DNA of 64,000 bases from the NCBI RefSeq assembly GCF_000430885.1, contig NZ_AUMW01000006.1, forward strand, positions 1-64,000, read 5' to 3'. Made by a program: the position numbers and the translations under genes. Positions 7,766 through 16,224 of this stretch are shown piece by piece. The DNA is from Desulfotruncus alcoholivorax DSM 16058. Its GTDB lineage: Bacteria; Bacillota; Desulfotomaculia; Desulfotomaculales; Desulfallaceae. The notes under the pieces are model-generated. The model ran no database searches. It was given only the letters and a program-made list of their open reading frames with translations, and was not told the DNA's origin. The first letter of the stretch is position 1. Each line of letters opens with the position of its first letter.

Positions 7766-9163
7766 TTATTTTTTCAGTTCAAACCAGAAGGTCGTGCCAA
7801 CATCCTTTTTACTTTCCACACCATAAACAGCCTGGTGGGCTTCAAGCACGCTTTTGACAATAGCCAGTCCCAACCCTGTCCCCATTGCTCTTTTTCCCCT
7901 TGCTTTATCCGACTTGTAGAACCTGTCCCAAATTTGGGGAAGGTCCTCCTCCGGTATGCCGCTGCCTGTGTCCGATACCTCAATCCGGACGTAGTTCGGG
8001 CTATCTATCATCTTGACTGTGATTGTCCCGCCTTCGGGTGTATGATTGAATCCATTATTAATCAGGTTAAAAAGCACCTGCCCGATTCTTGCTTCATCGG
8101 CCTCAACCTGCGCAGCACCGGCACCTTGCCGTACAATTTGCACACCTGTGTTAGCACTTAATAAGTGAAAGCGTTTCACAACGTTATCGATAGTTTCCTT
8201 TATCGGAAAACGGCTTATATTGAGTTCAAAATAGCCCGCCTGCAACTGGGAAAGGTTCAAAATATCGTCCACAATTCTACTGAGGCGTTCTGTTTCTTCA
8301 ATAATAATGGCAATGTGTTTTTCCCTTTTTTCCGGCGAATTCCCGGTTACATCCCGTATGGTTTCTGCATACCCTTTGATCAGGCTTAACGGAGTGCGGA
8401 GTTCGTGAGATACATTGGCTATCAAGTCTTTCCTGAGTTGTTCAATTTTAGAGAGCCGTTGTCCCAAATAATTTATTGTTTCTGCTAGCTTACCGATCTC
8501 ATCCTGTTTTTTTGATTTTATCCTGGCTGAAAAGTCTCCCGAAGCCAGTGTTTCAGAAACCTGCTTGATTTCAAGAATGGGTCGGGTAAAACTACGGGAG
8601 ATGAGGTAGGAAATCAACAGGGCAGCTGCCAGGAGGATAATAGTTATATAAAAAAGCTGCCATTTTAGTATCGAGGCCGTATCCTCAACCGGCGCCAAAG
8701 GCATGTTGATGATCAGCACGCCTGATATTTCCCCCGGGATTTTAACCGGTAGGCCAATCAACATGAATTTGTTACCGAAACGGGGGTGGGTTAAGGGAAT
8801 TGCAACCTGCTTGCCAACCAGGGCCTCATGAAAAGCCTCGGCCCTGGCCCTGTTATTCATCATCGGCAAATGCCCGCTTGACCCTACAGGGCCTGCTGTA
8901 TAGATATTCTTCCCGCCTGAATTCAGCAATTCCACACTAAGGTTGTTATTAAAGGCAAAGGCATTAAGCCTGTCTTCAAATTCAGATTTGTTTCCATTAC
9001 TAAGCAATCCAATGATGGACATACTTTCTTTTTTTATTTCAGATATGCGCATCCGGGTATAAAAGTTTTCAAGGAAAACAATCTGGAAAAACCAAAGCAG
9101 CAACAATACAATTAAAACAAGCACCATCATGCCGGCCCAGAGCTTAAGCGCTATACTTTTCAT
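7766..9163 (-). CDS. Sensor histidine kinase
   Basis: 465 residues. Membrane segments lie at about 8-30 and 169-188, enclosing an extracytoplasmic domain of about 135 residues. A HAMP linker (about 189-240) follows, then a HisKA domain with NVSHELRTPLSLIKGYAETI and phosphorylatable His253. The HATPase domain has the N box QVLFNLINNGFNHTP and glycine boxes DTGSGIP and GTGLGLAIVKS. The start overlaps the stop of the response regulator gene by 4 bases, so the two are translationally coupled. It resembles PhoR/WalK-like kinases; the stimulus is unknown, although the adjacent secreted protein suggests an envelope signal. Confidence 0.92.
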   Translation of the reverse strand: MKSIALKLWAGMMVLVLIVLLLLWFFQIVFLENFYTRMRISEIKKESMSIIGLLSNGNKSEFEDRLNAFAFNNNLSVELLNSGGKNIYTAGPVGSSGHLPMMNNRARAEAFHEALVGKQVAIPLTHPRFGNKFMLIGLPVKIPGEISGVLIINMPLAPVEDTASILKWQLFYITIILLAAALLISYLISRSFTRPILEIKQVSETLASGDFSARIKSKKQDEIGKLAETINYLGQRLSKIEQLRKDLIANVSHELRTPLSLIKGYAETIRDVTGNSPEKREKHIAIIIEETERLSRIVDDILNLSQLQAGYFELNISRFPIKETIDNVVKRFHLLSANTGVQIVRQGAGAAQVEADEARIGQVLFNLINNGFNHTPEGGTITVKMIDSPNYVRIEVSDTGSGIPEEDLPQIWDRFYKSDKARGKRAMGTGLGLAIVKSVLEAHQAVYGVESKKDVGTTFWFELKK

Positions 9164-9912
9164 TTCTTGCCTCTTGTATCAAATTTATAGCCTATACCCC
9201 AAACAGTTACTATAAACTTTCTATAATCAGCCAGGCTTTCCCTCAGCATTTTCACATGAGTATCCACGGTTCTATTATCACCTGTGAAATCATAACCCCA
9301 TACAGAATTAAGCAGCTGTTCCCTGGAAAACACCATGTTCGGGTTTTGAGTAAAGAAGCTCAACAATTCATACTCTTTTGGCGTAAGGTTCACTGGATTA
9401 CCGTCAACATATACATTTCTTGAATTATATTCTATAACAAGACCTTCAAAACTGATACTGTCCTTGTTTTGATTGCTTTCACCCGCCGTTGAGCTTCTGC
9501 GTATTATCGCTTTCATGCGGGCCAGCAGTTCCTTGGGGCTAAAGGGCTTAACAATGTAATCGTCCACACCCAGTTCAAAGCCAAACAGCTTGTCATACTC
9601 CTCCCCCCTGGCAGTCAGCATGATTACAGGAACCTGGGAGGTCTTTCTAATTTCCTTGCAAACGCTCCAGCCATCCATCCTGGGCATCATTACATCAAGA
9701 ATAACCAGTGCATATTCATGCTGTTTAAAAAACCTTAAAGCTTCAATTCCGTCTGAAGCTTCATCTATGGCGTATCCCTCCAAACTGCTATATTCTCTGA
9801 TTATTTCCCTGATCCGTTCTTCGTCATCTACAATAAGAATTCTTATTCCTTTATTGCTGTCCTTACTATCACTAAGCCCCCGGTCAACGGCTGTTTTATT
9901 TGTCAAACTCAA
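9160..9912 (-). CDS. OmpR/PhoB-family response regulator
   Basis: 250 residues from a TTG start at 9912 preceded by AGGGGTG. After a loose 22-residue N-terminal stretch the receiver domain begins (RILIVDDEE), with acidic pocket Asp29/Asp30, phosphoacceptor Asp73 in VILDVMMP and the conserved Lys in VDDYIVKPF. The C-terminal winged helix (about 150-248; LTPKEYELLSFF, RTVDTHVKMLRE) binds DNA. It is first in an operon with the kinase. No ATG competes with the TTG start without cutting into the receiver domain. Confidence 0.92.
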   Translation of the reverse strand: MSLTNKTAVDRGLSDSKDSNKGIRILIVDDEERIREIIREYSSLEGYAIDEASDGIEALRFFKQHEYALVILDVMMPRMDGWSVCKEIRKTSQVPVIMLTARGEEYDKLFGFELGVDDYIVKPFSPKELLARMKAIIRRSSTAGESNQNKDSISFEGLVIEYNSRNVYVDGNPVNLTPKEYELLSFFTQNPNMVFSREQLLNSVWGYDFTGDNRTVDTHVKMLRESLADYRKFIVTVWGIGYKFDTRGKK

Positions 9913-10011
9913 TCAAAACACCCCTGTTTTAAGTATGGATCCTCACTTCTTCCTCAAATCAGCAATCAAAATTTATACTTAATTTTCCTCCCCCGCCAGC
10001 TGACCAGCTTG

Positions 10012-11205
10012 CTACGAGAGATGTTTAAAAGCTTGTTCTAAATCATTAATCAGGTCCTCTACATCTTCAATACCTACGGAGATTCTAACTAAGCCGTCAG
10101 GAATTCCCATTGCCTTACGCTCTTCCGCTGTACATTCCACATGGCTTGTTGTTCTGGCAGGCCCATATGTTGTTTCTACAGCACCAAGGTTGGCTGCCCG
10201 GTGGGCATATTTTAATTTAGGCAGTAAAATTCCAACAGCATCCATTCCACCTTTTAAGGCAAAGCTGAGCATCCCGCCAAATCCACGCATTTGTTTCTTT
10301 GCCACATCGTGATTTACGTGATTTTCTAAGCCTGGATAATAAACTGCCGCAACAGCATCTTTTGTTTGAAGGTATTTTGCTATTGCCATTGCGCTTTGTT
10401 GTTGGCGCTCAACTCTAAGTTTTAACGTTTTCATCCCCCTCAGTAACAGATACGCCGCCCAGGGATCCAGGGATGCTCCATTGATTTCCCTGTAGTGATA
10501 AACCTTTTCCACTAATTCCCTGCTTCCGCATGCCACACCACCTAATGCATCAGCATGTCCACCTAAAAATTTAGTTGCACTGTGCAGCACTAAATCAGCA
10601 CCTAACTGCAAAGGATTTTGATTTATAGGAGTGGCAAAGGTATTATCTACAACTACTAAAGCACCGGCAGCTTTTCCTGCCCCGGCCACACGTTCAATAT
10701 CTGTTATTTTTACTGTAGGGTTGGTTGGTGTTTCAAGATATACAACTTTACAACCTTTTTTAATTTCTGCCTCAATCGCTTCATGGTCCCCTGTGGGACA
10801 AAGTGTAACCTCAATGTTCATAGCCGGCAAAAATTCTAAAAAGATTTTATTGGTTCCGCCATAGGTATCCTTTATGGATACAACTCTGTCTCCAGGCCTC
10901 AAAAATGTATATAATGTGTTGCTGATAGCAGCCATTCCGCTGGAAAAACTCGTTGCTGCTTCTGCCCCTTCTAAAGCACAAACTTTATCTTCAAATGCCT
11001 GAACTGTTGGATTTGTATTACGTCCGTAAATGTGGCCGGGTTTTTTCCCAACAGCTACATCATACCATTCATCCATATCGTCATAGGTATAAGCAACACT
11101 GACTACCACAGGCACCTGTGTAGCTCTATGGACCCGTTGTTCTTCTTCACCTGCCCAGACAACTTTTGTTCCCATTCCTGCTTCTAAAGAATTGTGATGT
11201 GGCAT
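10012..11205 (-). CDS. PLP-dependent trans-sulfuration enzyme (cystathionine gamma-synthase / methionine gamma-lyase type)
   Basis: 397 residues from the ATG at 11205, which has AGAAGGAG seven bases upstream; the frame reaches 11247 without a better site. Cys/Met metabolism PLP-enzyme features include YGRNTNPT near 60, SSGMAAI near 88, ETPTNP near 158, VVVDNTFATP (Asp187) and the Schiff-base lysine in HSATKFLGGH (Lys212). Sequence alone does not separate gamma-synthase, gamma-lyase and beta-lyase members. It is the last gene of a minus-strand set with an isoaspartyl peptidase and a broken ornithine aminotransferase, so a degradative lyase role is more likely than biosynthesis (inference). Confidence 0.85.
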   Translation of the reverse strand: MPHHNSLEAGMGTKVVWAGEEEQRVHRATQVPVVVSVAYTYDDMDEWYDVAVGKKPGHIYGRNTNPTVQAFEDKVCALEGAEAATSFSSGMAAISNTLYTFLRPGDRVVSIKDTYGGTNKIFLEFLPAMNIEVTLCPTGDHEAIEAEIKKGCKVVYLETPTNPTVKITDIERVAGAGKAAGALVVVDNTFATPINQNPLQLGADLVLHSATKFLGGHADALGGVACGSRELVEKVYHYREINGASLDPWAAYLLLRGMKTLKLRVERQQQSAMAIAKYLQTKDAVAAVYYPGLENHVNHDVAKKQMRGFGGMLSFALKGGMDAVGILLPKLKYAHRAANLGAVETTYGPARTTSHVECTAEERKAMGIPDGLVRISVGIEDVEDLINDLEQAFKHLS

Positions 11206-11252
11206 TGTTTCTCCTTCTCTCATGTTTTTTCTCCCCAAGTCAACCAAAAAAA

Positions 11253-12134
11253 CTAAGCTATTCTTGTTGCCTCAAAATCCTTAATCACTTGTCCGTCTCT
11301 GACCAGGGCAAGTGGAAAACTGTTAGAATTATGAACTGCGGCAACGTTGGCTTTATTATCTACAACCAAAATACCTCCATTTGCATTGATTGATTTTAAC
11401 CGGTTTATTGTAGCCTTAGCCGCATCATGGACGGAGACTCCTTGAGAAATCAAATTTACCGCCCACGCGGCTCCCTGTAATCTTATAAACGCTTCTCCCA
11501 AACCTGTACAAACAGCTGCCCCATAAGGTGAAGCGTAAATTCCTCCGCCAATAACAGGGGTATCCCCGACCCGGCCTGGGAGTTTAAGAAATGAGCCGCC
11601 CGTGCTGGAAGCTGCTGCAGGGTTACCGTCACATACCGCAATACACCCTACAGTATCACATGACTTGGGTAATCCCGTAAATGGGCTAAAACTTTTTATT
11701 TCACCGGCTATAGCTTTTTCCCAGAATTGTTTTTGCTCTTTTGTAACCGGGTCAAAGGGTAAAAAGCCTTTTTGAGCAGCAAAACGGTTGGCACCATTCC
11801 CTACCAGTAAAACATGGGACGTTTCTTCCATTACTTTTCTGGCAACGCAGACGGGATTTCTTACACCTTTAATTCCAGCAACGGCCCCACACCGGTAGCT
11901 TAATCCATCCATAATTGCCGCGTCCATTTCCACTTCTCCGTCCAGGTTAAGCACTGAACCAAACCCTGCATTAAACAAAGGATCATCTTCCAGTACCATG
12001 ATGGTCTTCTCGACTGCATCTATCAAACCCTTCTCGAGTTCCGCATACCCGGTAATGGCAGCTTGCTGCAGGGAATCAAGATATAGAGGATCGCAACTGG
12101 TTTCCACACTTCCATGCACTATGATCACATTCAT
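11253..12134 (-). CDS. Isoaspartyl peptidase / L-asparaginase (plant type, Ntn hydrolase)
   Basis: 293 residues. Family markers are the N-terminal VIIVHG, NAGFGSVLN near 55 and the autocleavage site before the nucleophile Thr161 in SCDTVGCIAV. GRVGDTPVIGGGIYA and CTGLGE form the substrate pocket. As with other members it should be made as a proenzyme and split into alpha (1-160) and beta (161-293) chains. It is cytosolic, with no signal peptide. It begins one base after the stop of the aminotransferase remnant and is 48 bases upstream of the trans-sulfuration enzyme gene, an evident operon. If the operon promoter was lost with the deletion upstream, expression of this gene is in doubt. Confidence 0.87.
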   Translation of the reverse strand: MNVIIVHGSVETSCDPLYLDSLQQAAITGYAELEKGLIDAVEKTIMVLEDDPLFNAGFGSVLNLDGEVEMDAAIMDGLSYRCGAVAGIKGVRNPVCVARKVMEETSHVLLVGNGANRFAAQKGFLPFDPVTKEQKQFWEKAIAGEIKSFSPFTGLPKSCDTVGCIAVCDGNPAAASSTGGSFLKLPGRVGDTPVIGGGIYASPYGAAVCTGLGEAFIRLQGAAWAVNLISQGVSVHDAAKATINRLKSINANGGILVVDNKANVAAVHNSNSFPLALVRDGQVIKDFEATRIA

Positions 12135-12135
12135 C

Positions 12136-13146
12136 TTACATTTCCCCTAAAACCGTTTTAATTTTTTCAAGGGCCCAATCTAATTCTTTCTTGGTAATAA
12201 TTAATGGTGGTGCAAAGCGTATTGTTTGTTCGTGGGTTTCTTTACATAAAATCCCCAACGGCATTAACTTTTCGCAAAACGGCCGGGCAGTCCCAAATTC
12301 CGGTTTTATCTCCACCCCAATTAATAAACCTTTACCACGTACCTCTTTAACGTAGGGACTATCTAATTTTTTTAATTCTTCCAAAAAGTAGTTTCCCAAT
12401 TCTTTCGCTTTCTGCGGCAGGTTCTCTTCCAGCAATACTTCGATGGATGCAATCCCAACTGCCGCTGCCAGAGGATTTCCACCAAACGTCGAACCATGGT
12501 CACCTGGATTGAAAACATCCATTATCTCCTTATCTGCTAAAACAGCCGAAACAGGGTATACCCCTCCCCCGAGGGCTTTCCCTAATATTAAAATATCCGG
12601 AACTATACTCTCATGTTGAAAGGCAAACATTTCACCGGTTCTACCCAGACCGGTTTGGATTTCATCTAACATTAGTAATATGTTATGTCTGCTGGTAACC
12701 TCCCTAATTTCCTTTAGATAACCGCCAGGGGGTACTATCACACCGCCCTCACCTTGTATTGGCTCCACTAGAAAGCCTATAGTATTAGGGGTAATTGCTT
12801 CCTCCAAGGCCCTGGTGTCTCCAAAAGGAATAGCCCTAAAACCAGGGGTATATGGTCCGAAACCGAATCTATACTGGTCTTCCGTTGAAAAACTAATAAT
12901 TGTCACTGTCCGACCATGAAAGTTGTTATAACAAACAATAATCTCACCCATATTTTCAGGAATATTTTTTTTAAGGTAACCCCACTTTCTTGCAACCTTA
13001 ATGGCCGTTTCAACTGCCTCAGAACCTGTATTCATGGGTAATGCTTTTTCAAAACCTGCTACCTGGCATATTAACTTTAAGAATAGTGCTAATTTATCGT
13101 TATAAAACGCTCTGGAAGTAAGTGTTAATTGCCTGGCTAAAGTCCT
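12136..13146 (-). pseudogene. rocD: Ornithine aminotransferase-like class III aminotransferase, 5'-truncated
   Basis: Homology begins at LARQLTLTSRAFYNDKL, which corresponds to about residue 70-80 of a ~400-residue ornithine aminotransferase. The rest is complete: MNTGSEAVETAIKVARKWGY, NNFHGRT, LVEPIQGEGG, MLDEIQTGLGRTG, Schiff-base lysine in ILGKALGGG, and HGSTFGGNP. The 23 residues that the frame can add upstream (to 13215) are antisense to a livK fragment and have no family match. The 5' end, start codon and promoter are therefore gone at a junction near 13146. The PLP fold without its N-terminal segment is unlikely to be active. Confidence 0.8.
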
Positions 13147-13620
13147 CTTTGTTTCAGCGCAGCCCGATAAATGCGGCCTTGTTGTTAAACAACTGCGTGA
13201 CATGGGAGTTGACACTCCGGTAATTGGCGGTGACGGATATGATACTCCTGATTTGGTGAAATTAGGTGGGGTTCCTCAGACTAACAATACTTACTTTACC
13301 ACTCACGTTTCATTAGGTAATACAGATGGCAGCGTAACGAAATTTGTTGATGCTTATAAAAGTAAATATAATAAAGAACCGGAAAACGCTTTTGCAGCTC
13401 TGGCATATGACACCATGTATTTAATTGCTGATGCTATTAAACGCGCCGGCAGCGATGACCCAACAGCTATTCGGGATGCTTTGCTGAAGACAGATGGGTT
13501 TAAGGGAGTCACAGGTACTATTTCTTATAAAGACGGCAGTCGGGTTCCGCTTAAGAGCGTTACAATAATGAAAGTGATAATGGTAAGTTTGAGTTTGTTA
13601 AAGAAGTTCTTCCAAACTAG
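13147..13620 (+). pseudogene. livK-type amino acid binding protein, 5'-truncated and frameshifted
   Basis: From about 13150 the plus strand reads FVSAQPDKCGLVVKQLRDMG and then GGDGYDTPDLVKLGG, TTHVSLGNTDGSVTKFVDAY and ENAFAALAYDTMYL, the C-terminal lobe of a periplasmic-binding-protein fold for branched-chain or other amino acids. The first ~230 residues and the signal peptide are missing. Near 13572 one base is lost: the original tail DNGKFEFVKEVLPN and its stop at 13618-13620 are visible in a shifted frame. The gene was divergent from the aminotransferase, and both lost their 5' ends at one junction. Confidence 0.82.
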
Positions 13621-13643
13621 CTGGTTAGAGCAGGAGGGTAAAT

Positions 13644-13988
13644 ATGGGTTACATTGGTACAAACATGACCGGTAATCAATACATGAACAATAACATTGAT
13701 AAAGTAATCATAGGGATTGGATCTTTTGAAAATCACGGTTATCATATGCCTTTCGGTACAGATGCTCTAATTTCCAATAAGTTGGCGGAAAAGGTCGCCG
13801 AACAGGTCGAAGGCCTAATGGTTCTTCCGCCAATCAATTATGGATTTAGTTCACATTATAATGGTTTTCCCTTTGTGGTAAGCCTTAGTGTTGAAACCAT
13901 TACCACTGTAATCAAAGAGATCCTGCTTGAAGTAATTCGCAATGGCATTACTAAAATAATCATCCTTAATGCCACGATGGTAACATAG
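13644..13988 (+). pseudogene. Creatininase-family amidohydrolase, N-terminal third
   Basis: ATG 13644 follows AGGAGGG. The frame has IGSFENHGYHMPFGTDALIS, the metal-binding E-x-HG...GTD block of creatininases, then VLPPINYGFSSHYNGFP, and ends at KIIILNATMVT. Restoring one base near 13971 gives LNGHDGN, the next family motif, so there is a frameshift as well. Homology then ceases at about 13988, where antisense livG sequence begins. Family members are about 240-260 residues; fewer than half remain. It lies 23 bases after livK, probably once an operon. Confidence 0.75.
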
Positions 13989-14666
13989 CAGTACCTGAAT
14001 TTTTTCACATAAGTTCATAACAAATTTCATGTCATGTTCAATTAAAAAAATAGTTAGATCGAATTTATCCCTTAGGTACCTTATCAGACCCATTAATTCT
14101 GTTGATTCACTCGGATTCATGCCTGCCGCCGGCTCATCAAGCAGCAGAATCTTTGGTCTTACTGCCAGTGCCCGGGCAATTTCCAGTTTCCTCTGTTGAC
14201 CGTATGGGAGGTTTCGTGCCTTCATGTCTTTGGCGTGAATTAACCCCATTGTTTCAAGAAGTTCAAGGGACTGGTCCACAAGATGCTTCTCTTCTCTAAG
14301 AAATGAAGGTGAGCTAAGCAAAACGGACATAAAGTTATATTTCTTTTTAATTTGCGCTGCGATTAAAACATTTTCAAGAACAGTTAAGTTCTTAAACAAC
14401 CTTATATTTTGAAATGTCCTGCATATCCCTAAATGAGCTATTTGATCCGCCCTTATCCCTGTGATATTTTTTCCTTCAAAATAAATATTTCCCGACGTGC
14501 TTTTAACCATTGAAGTTAAAAGATTGAAGGTTGTGGTTTTACCGGCCCCGTTCGGACCGATAAGCCCTCTTATTTCACCCGGACTAATTTTAACTGAATA
14601 GTTTGAAACAGCTTTTAAACCTTTATACTGTTTTGTTAACTCAATTGCTTCCAACAATACGTTCAC
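13989..14666 (-). pseudogene. livG-type ABC transporter ATPase, 3'-truncated
   Basis: GTG start at 14666 after GGAGG. Residues 1-226 are a good LivG: Walker A GPNGAGKTT (37-45), the AHLGICRTFQNIRLF Q-loop region, signature NLPYGQQRKLEIARAL, Walker B ILLLDEPAAGMNP and switch histidine in LIEHDM. After EKIQVL the protein should continue with about 30 residues (a yGxxIaeGTP motif) but instead runs into antisense creatininase codons. The nucleotide-binding core is complete, so a product could be made, but the matching membrane and binding-protein genes are missing or broken here. Confidence 0.78.
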
Positions 14667-14680
14667 TTCTTAACCTCCAA

Positions 14681-15313
14681 TTAAATCGCTTTCATAATAC
14701 GATTTCTACTGGCTTCAATTTGGGCTATCACTACTTTTCTGGCGTTATCACCATCTCGACTTTGAATACATTGAACTAATTCTTGATGCTCTCTATACAT
14801 ATCGGACGGGTCACCTGTGATTAAATCGGAATAAAGAACCCTTTGCAGTTGATTAAGCACAATAGATAAAAATTTGCATAAATACTGATTTCCCGACCCC
14901 TTAGCTATAGTCATATGAAAATCATAATTGATACGCATAAACGCATATGTATTTTCTTGATTGTCCTGACATTCCCGGGAAAGTTTTATTAAATTATTTA
15001 ACCATTCAGATGATATATTTTTAGCAGCCATTTCAGCTGCTGAACCCTCCAGAATTATCCTCATCTGAAACAGGTCTAACAGGTCTTTTACATCCACCCT
15101 GTTGACTAAAAAGCCCTTTTGGGGCAACAATTCAACGAGTCCTTCATGTTTTAATGCATTTAAACTGTCTCTAACAGGAGTCTTGCTGACATTAAATCGT
15201 TCTGCCATTTCACCAACGGTAATAATGTCACCTGGTAACAGCTTGTTGTAAATTATCAGATCTTTTAATTGTTGATATACATCATGTGTTAAAGATTTTT
15301 TTTTATTTTTCAT
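14681..15313 (-). CDS. GntR-family regulator, FadR/FCD subfamily
   Basis: 210 residues; ATG 15313 after GGAGA. The winged helix lies at about 5-72: DVYQQLKDLI, then GDIITVGEMAERFNVSKTPVRDSLNAL, the GntR recognition helix. Residues about 80-205 are the all-helical FCD effector domain with its metal-binding pattern (RINYDFHMTIAKGSGN and EHQELVQCIQSRDGDNAR). Such regulators usually sense organic or amino acids. It is 14 bases upstream of livG and in the same direction, so it most likely controlled the decayed amino-acid transport and degradation cluster. Confidence 0.88.
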   Translation of the reverse strand: MKNKKKSLTHDVYQQLKDLIIYNKLLPGDIITVGEMAERFNVSKTPVRDSLNALKHEGLVELLPQKGFLVNRVDVKDLLDLFQMRIILEGSAAEMAAKNISSEWLNNLIKLSRECQDNQENTYAFMRINYDFHMTIAKGSGNQYLCKFLSIVLNQLQRVLYSDLITGDPSDMYREHQELVQCIQSRDGDNARKVVIAQIEASRNRIMKAI

Positions 15314-15669
15314 TGTTTTCGATCTCCATAATTCAATCTCTCAGGATGGATTTTAATATTTATCTTTTATTTATTTTTCACCCCCACCACCATAACTAAA
15401 AACTATTAGTGATTTGCTGCAACACACCTGTGCGTTTTTTGGAGCCTGATACAAATGGTTCCTGATTAAAAAGGTATTTGTCTGAATATTTAAAATAATT
15501 TGCCTTGGCCCTGCTCCTTGGCCCTGCTTAATGTTTTGCTTGCCTAAATGAAAAATACTAATGATATTTCAGAGATATATCACTGGGGGGCACAAAAACA
15601 CATATAAAATTTTTTACCTATAAACATAGCACATCAATACTTATTTAGCTTACGTATTAGCTGCACAAA

Positions 15670-15779
15670 TCTCACAAAAAATAAAAGCCTTTCCCGGAAA
15701 TAACATCATTCATACCGAAAAAGGCTCCTTCGCCATACAAGTTGCAACATTGCATAGTTAATAATTGCTATGTAATATT
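15670..15779 (-). ncRNA. Candidate ~105-nt small RNA or attenuated leader
   Basis: A minus-strand unit bounded by a promoter (15786-15814) and a strong intrinsic terminator: AGCCTTTTTCGG (15726-15715) pairs with CCGGGAAAGGCT (15697-15686), followed by TTTTATTTTTT. A second small hairpin (CATAG...CTATG) lies in its 5' half, and a 14-codon frame starting MLQLVW runs into the terminator without a clear ribosome site. No known RNA family is recognised. It could be a free small RNA or an attenuator in front of the GntR gene 350 bases downstream. Confidence 0.35.
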
Positions 15780-15785
15780 TTTTAC

Positions 15786-15814
15786 AAGTTAGCACAAAAA
15801 TGGGCTACTGTCAA
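15786..15814 (-). promoter_or_regulatory. Putative sigma-A promoter of the candidate small RNA
   Basis: Minus strand TTGACA (15814-15809), 17-base spacer, TAACTT (15791-15786). The -35 is perfect and the -10 is weak. Confidence 0.4.
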
Positions 15815-16142
15815 TAATTTTTTTTATTCGAACTGTGAGCACGGCGTTATGTACTCTAGCCGACCAAATTCAATTTAGGCTGTTATGGCTGTCTCTTGTC
15901 TTCGCCTGAATGAGGTCTTGAATTTCATTTTCCATGGGTTTCTTCTCCTCTGTTTTGGTTTCCTCCCGTTTGCTAATTATAGCTTACAGGAGTATCTCGT
16001 GATTGTCTGACCCCGCTTTGTGAGGACAAATGTCCTCAATTCAAATAATACTTTTCTCCCCATGAGCAAGACCAATCTTTACTTAATACCAACAGGAATA
16101 TTCGTAGCACCATGTAAACACTGTTTATATATATAAATACTG

Positions 16143-16172
16143 TTGACAATAATTAATTTTGTTTGCTATCAT
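16143..16172 (+). promoter_or_regulatory. Putative sigma-A promoter for the acyl-CoA dehydrogenase operon
   Basis: TTGACA (16143-16148), 18-base spacer, TATCAT (16167-16172), about 50 bases upstream of the ATG at 16225. Confidence 0.6.
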
Positions 16173-16224
16173 CCAAATATATAAACTATTTAGTTAATTC
16201 TTTCAAAAGAAAGGAGCATGCTGC

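Larger units (their letters stand above)
15314..16224. other. 911-bp intergenic region
   Basis: No conserved coding region. It holds a candidate short minus-strand transcript (promoter 15786-15814, terminator 15670-15726; listed separately) and a 7-bp inverted repeat TGAGGAC-N4-GTCCTCA at 16021-16038. A 21-codon minus-strand frame at 15870-15935 starts with MENEIQDLIQAK behind a strong AGAGGAG site and may be the start of a lost gene or insertion sequence. A plus-strand promoter for the acyl-CoA dehydrogenase gene is at 16143-16172. The AT-rich remainder shows nothing further. Confidence 0.55.

Noticed and set aside
15870-15935. 21-codon minus-strand frame with a strong AGAGGAG site
   Set aside because: Too short to be assigned. 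The strong ribosome site suggests the start of a lost gene or insertion sequence, but there is not enough sequence to name it.
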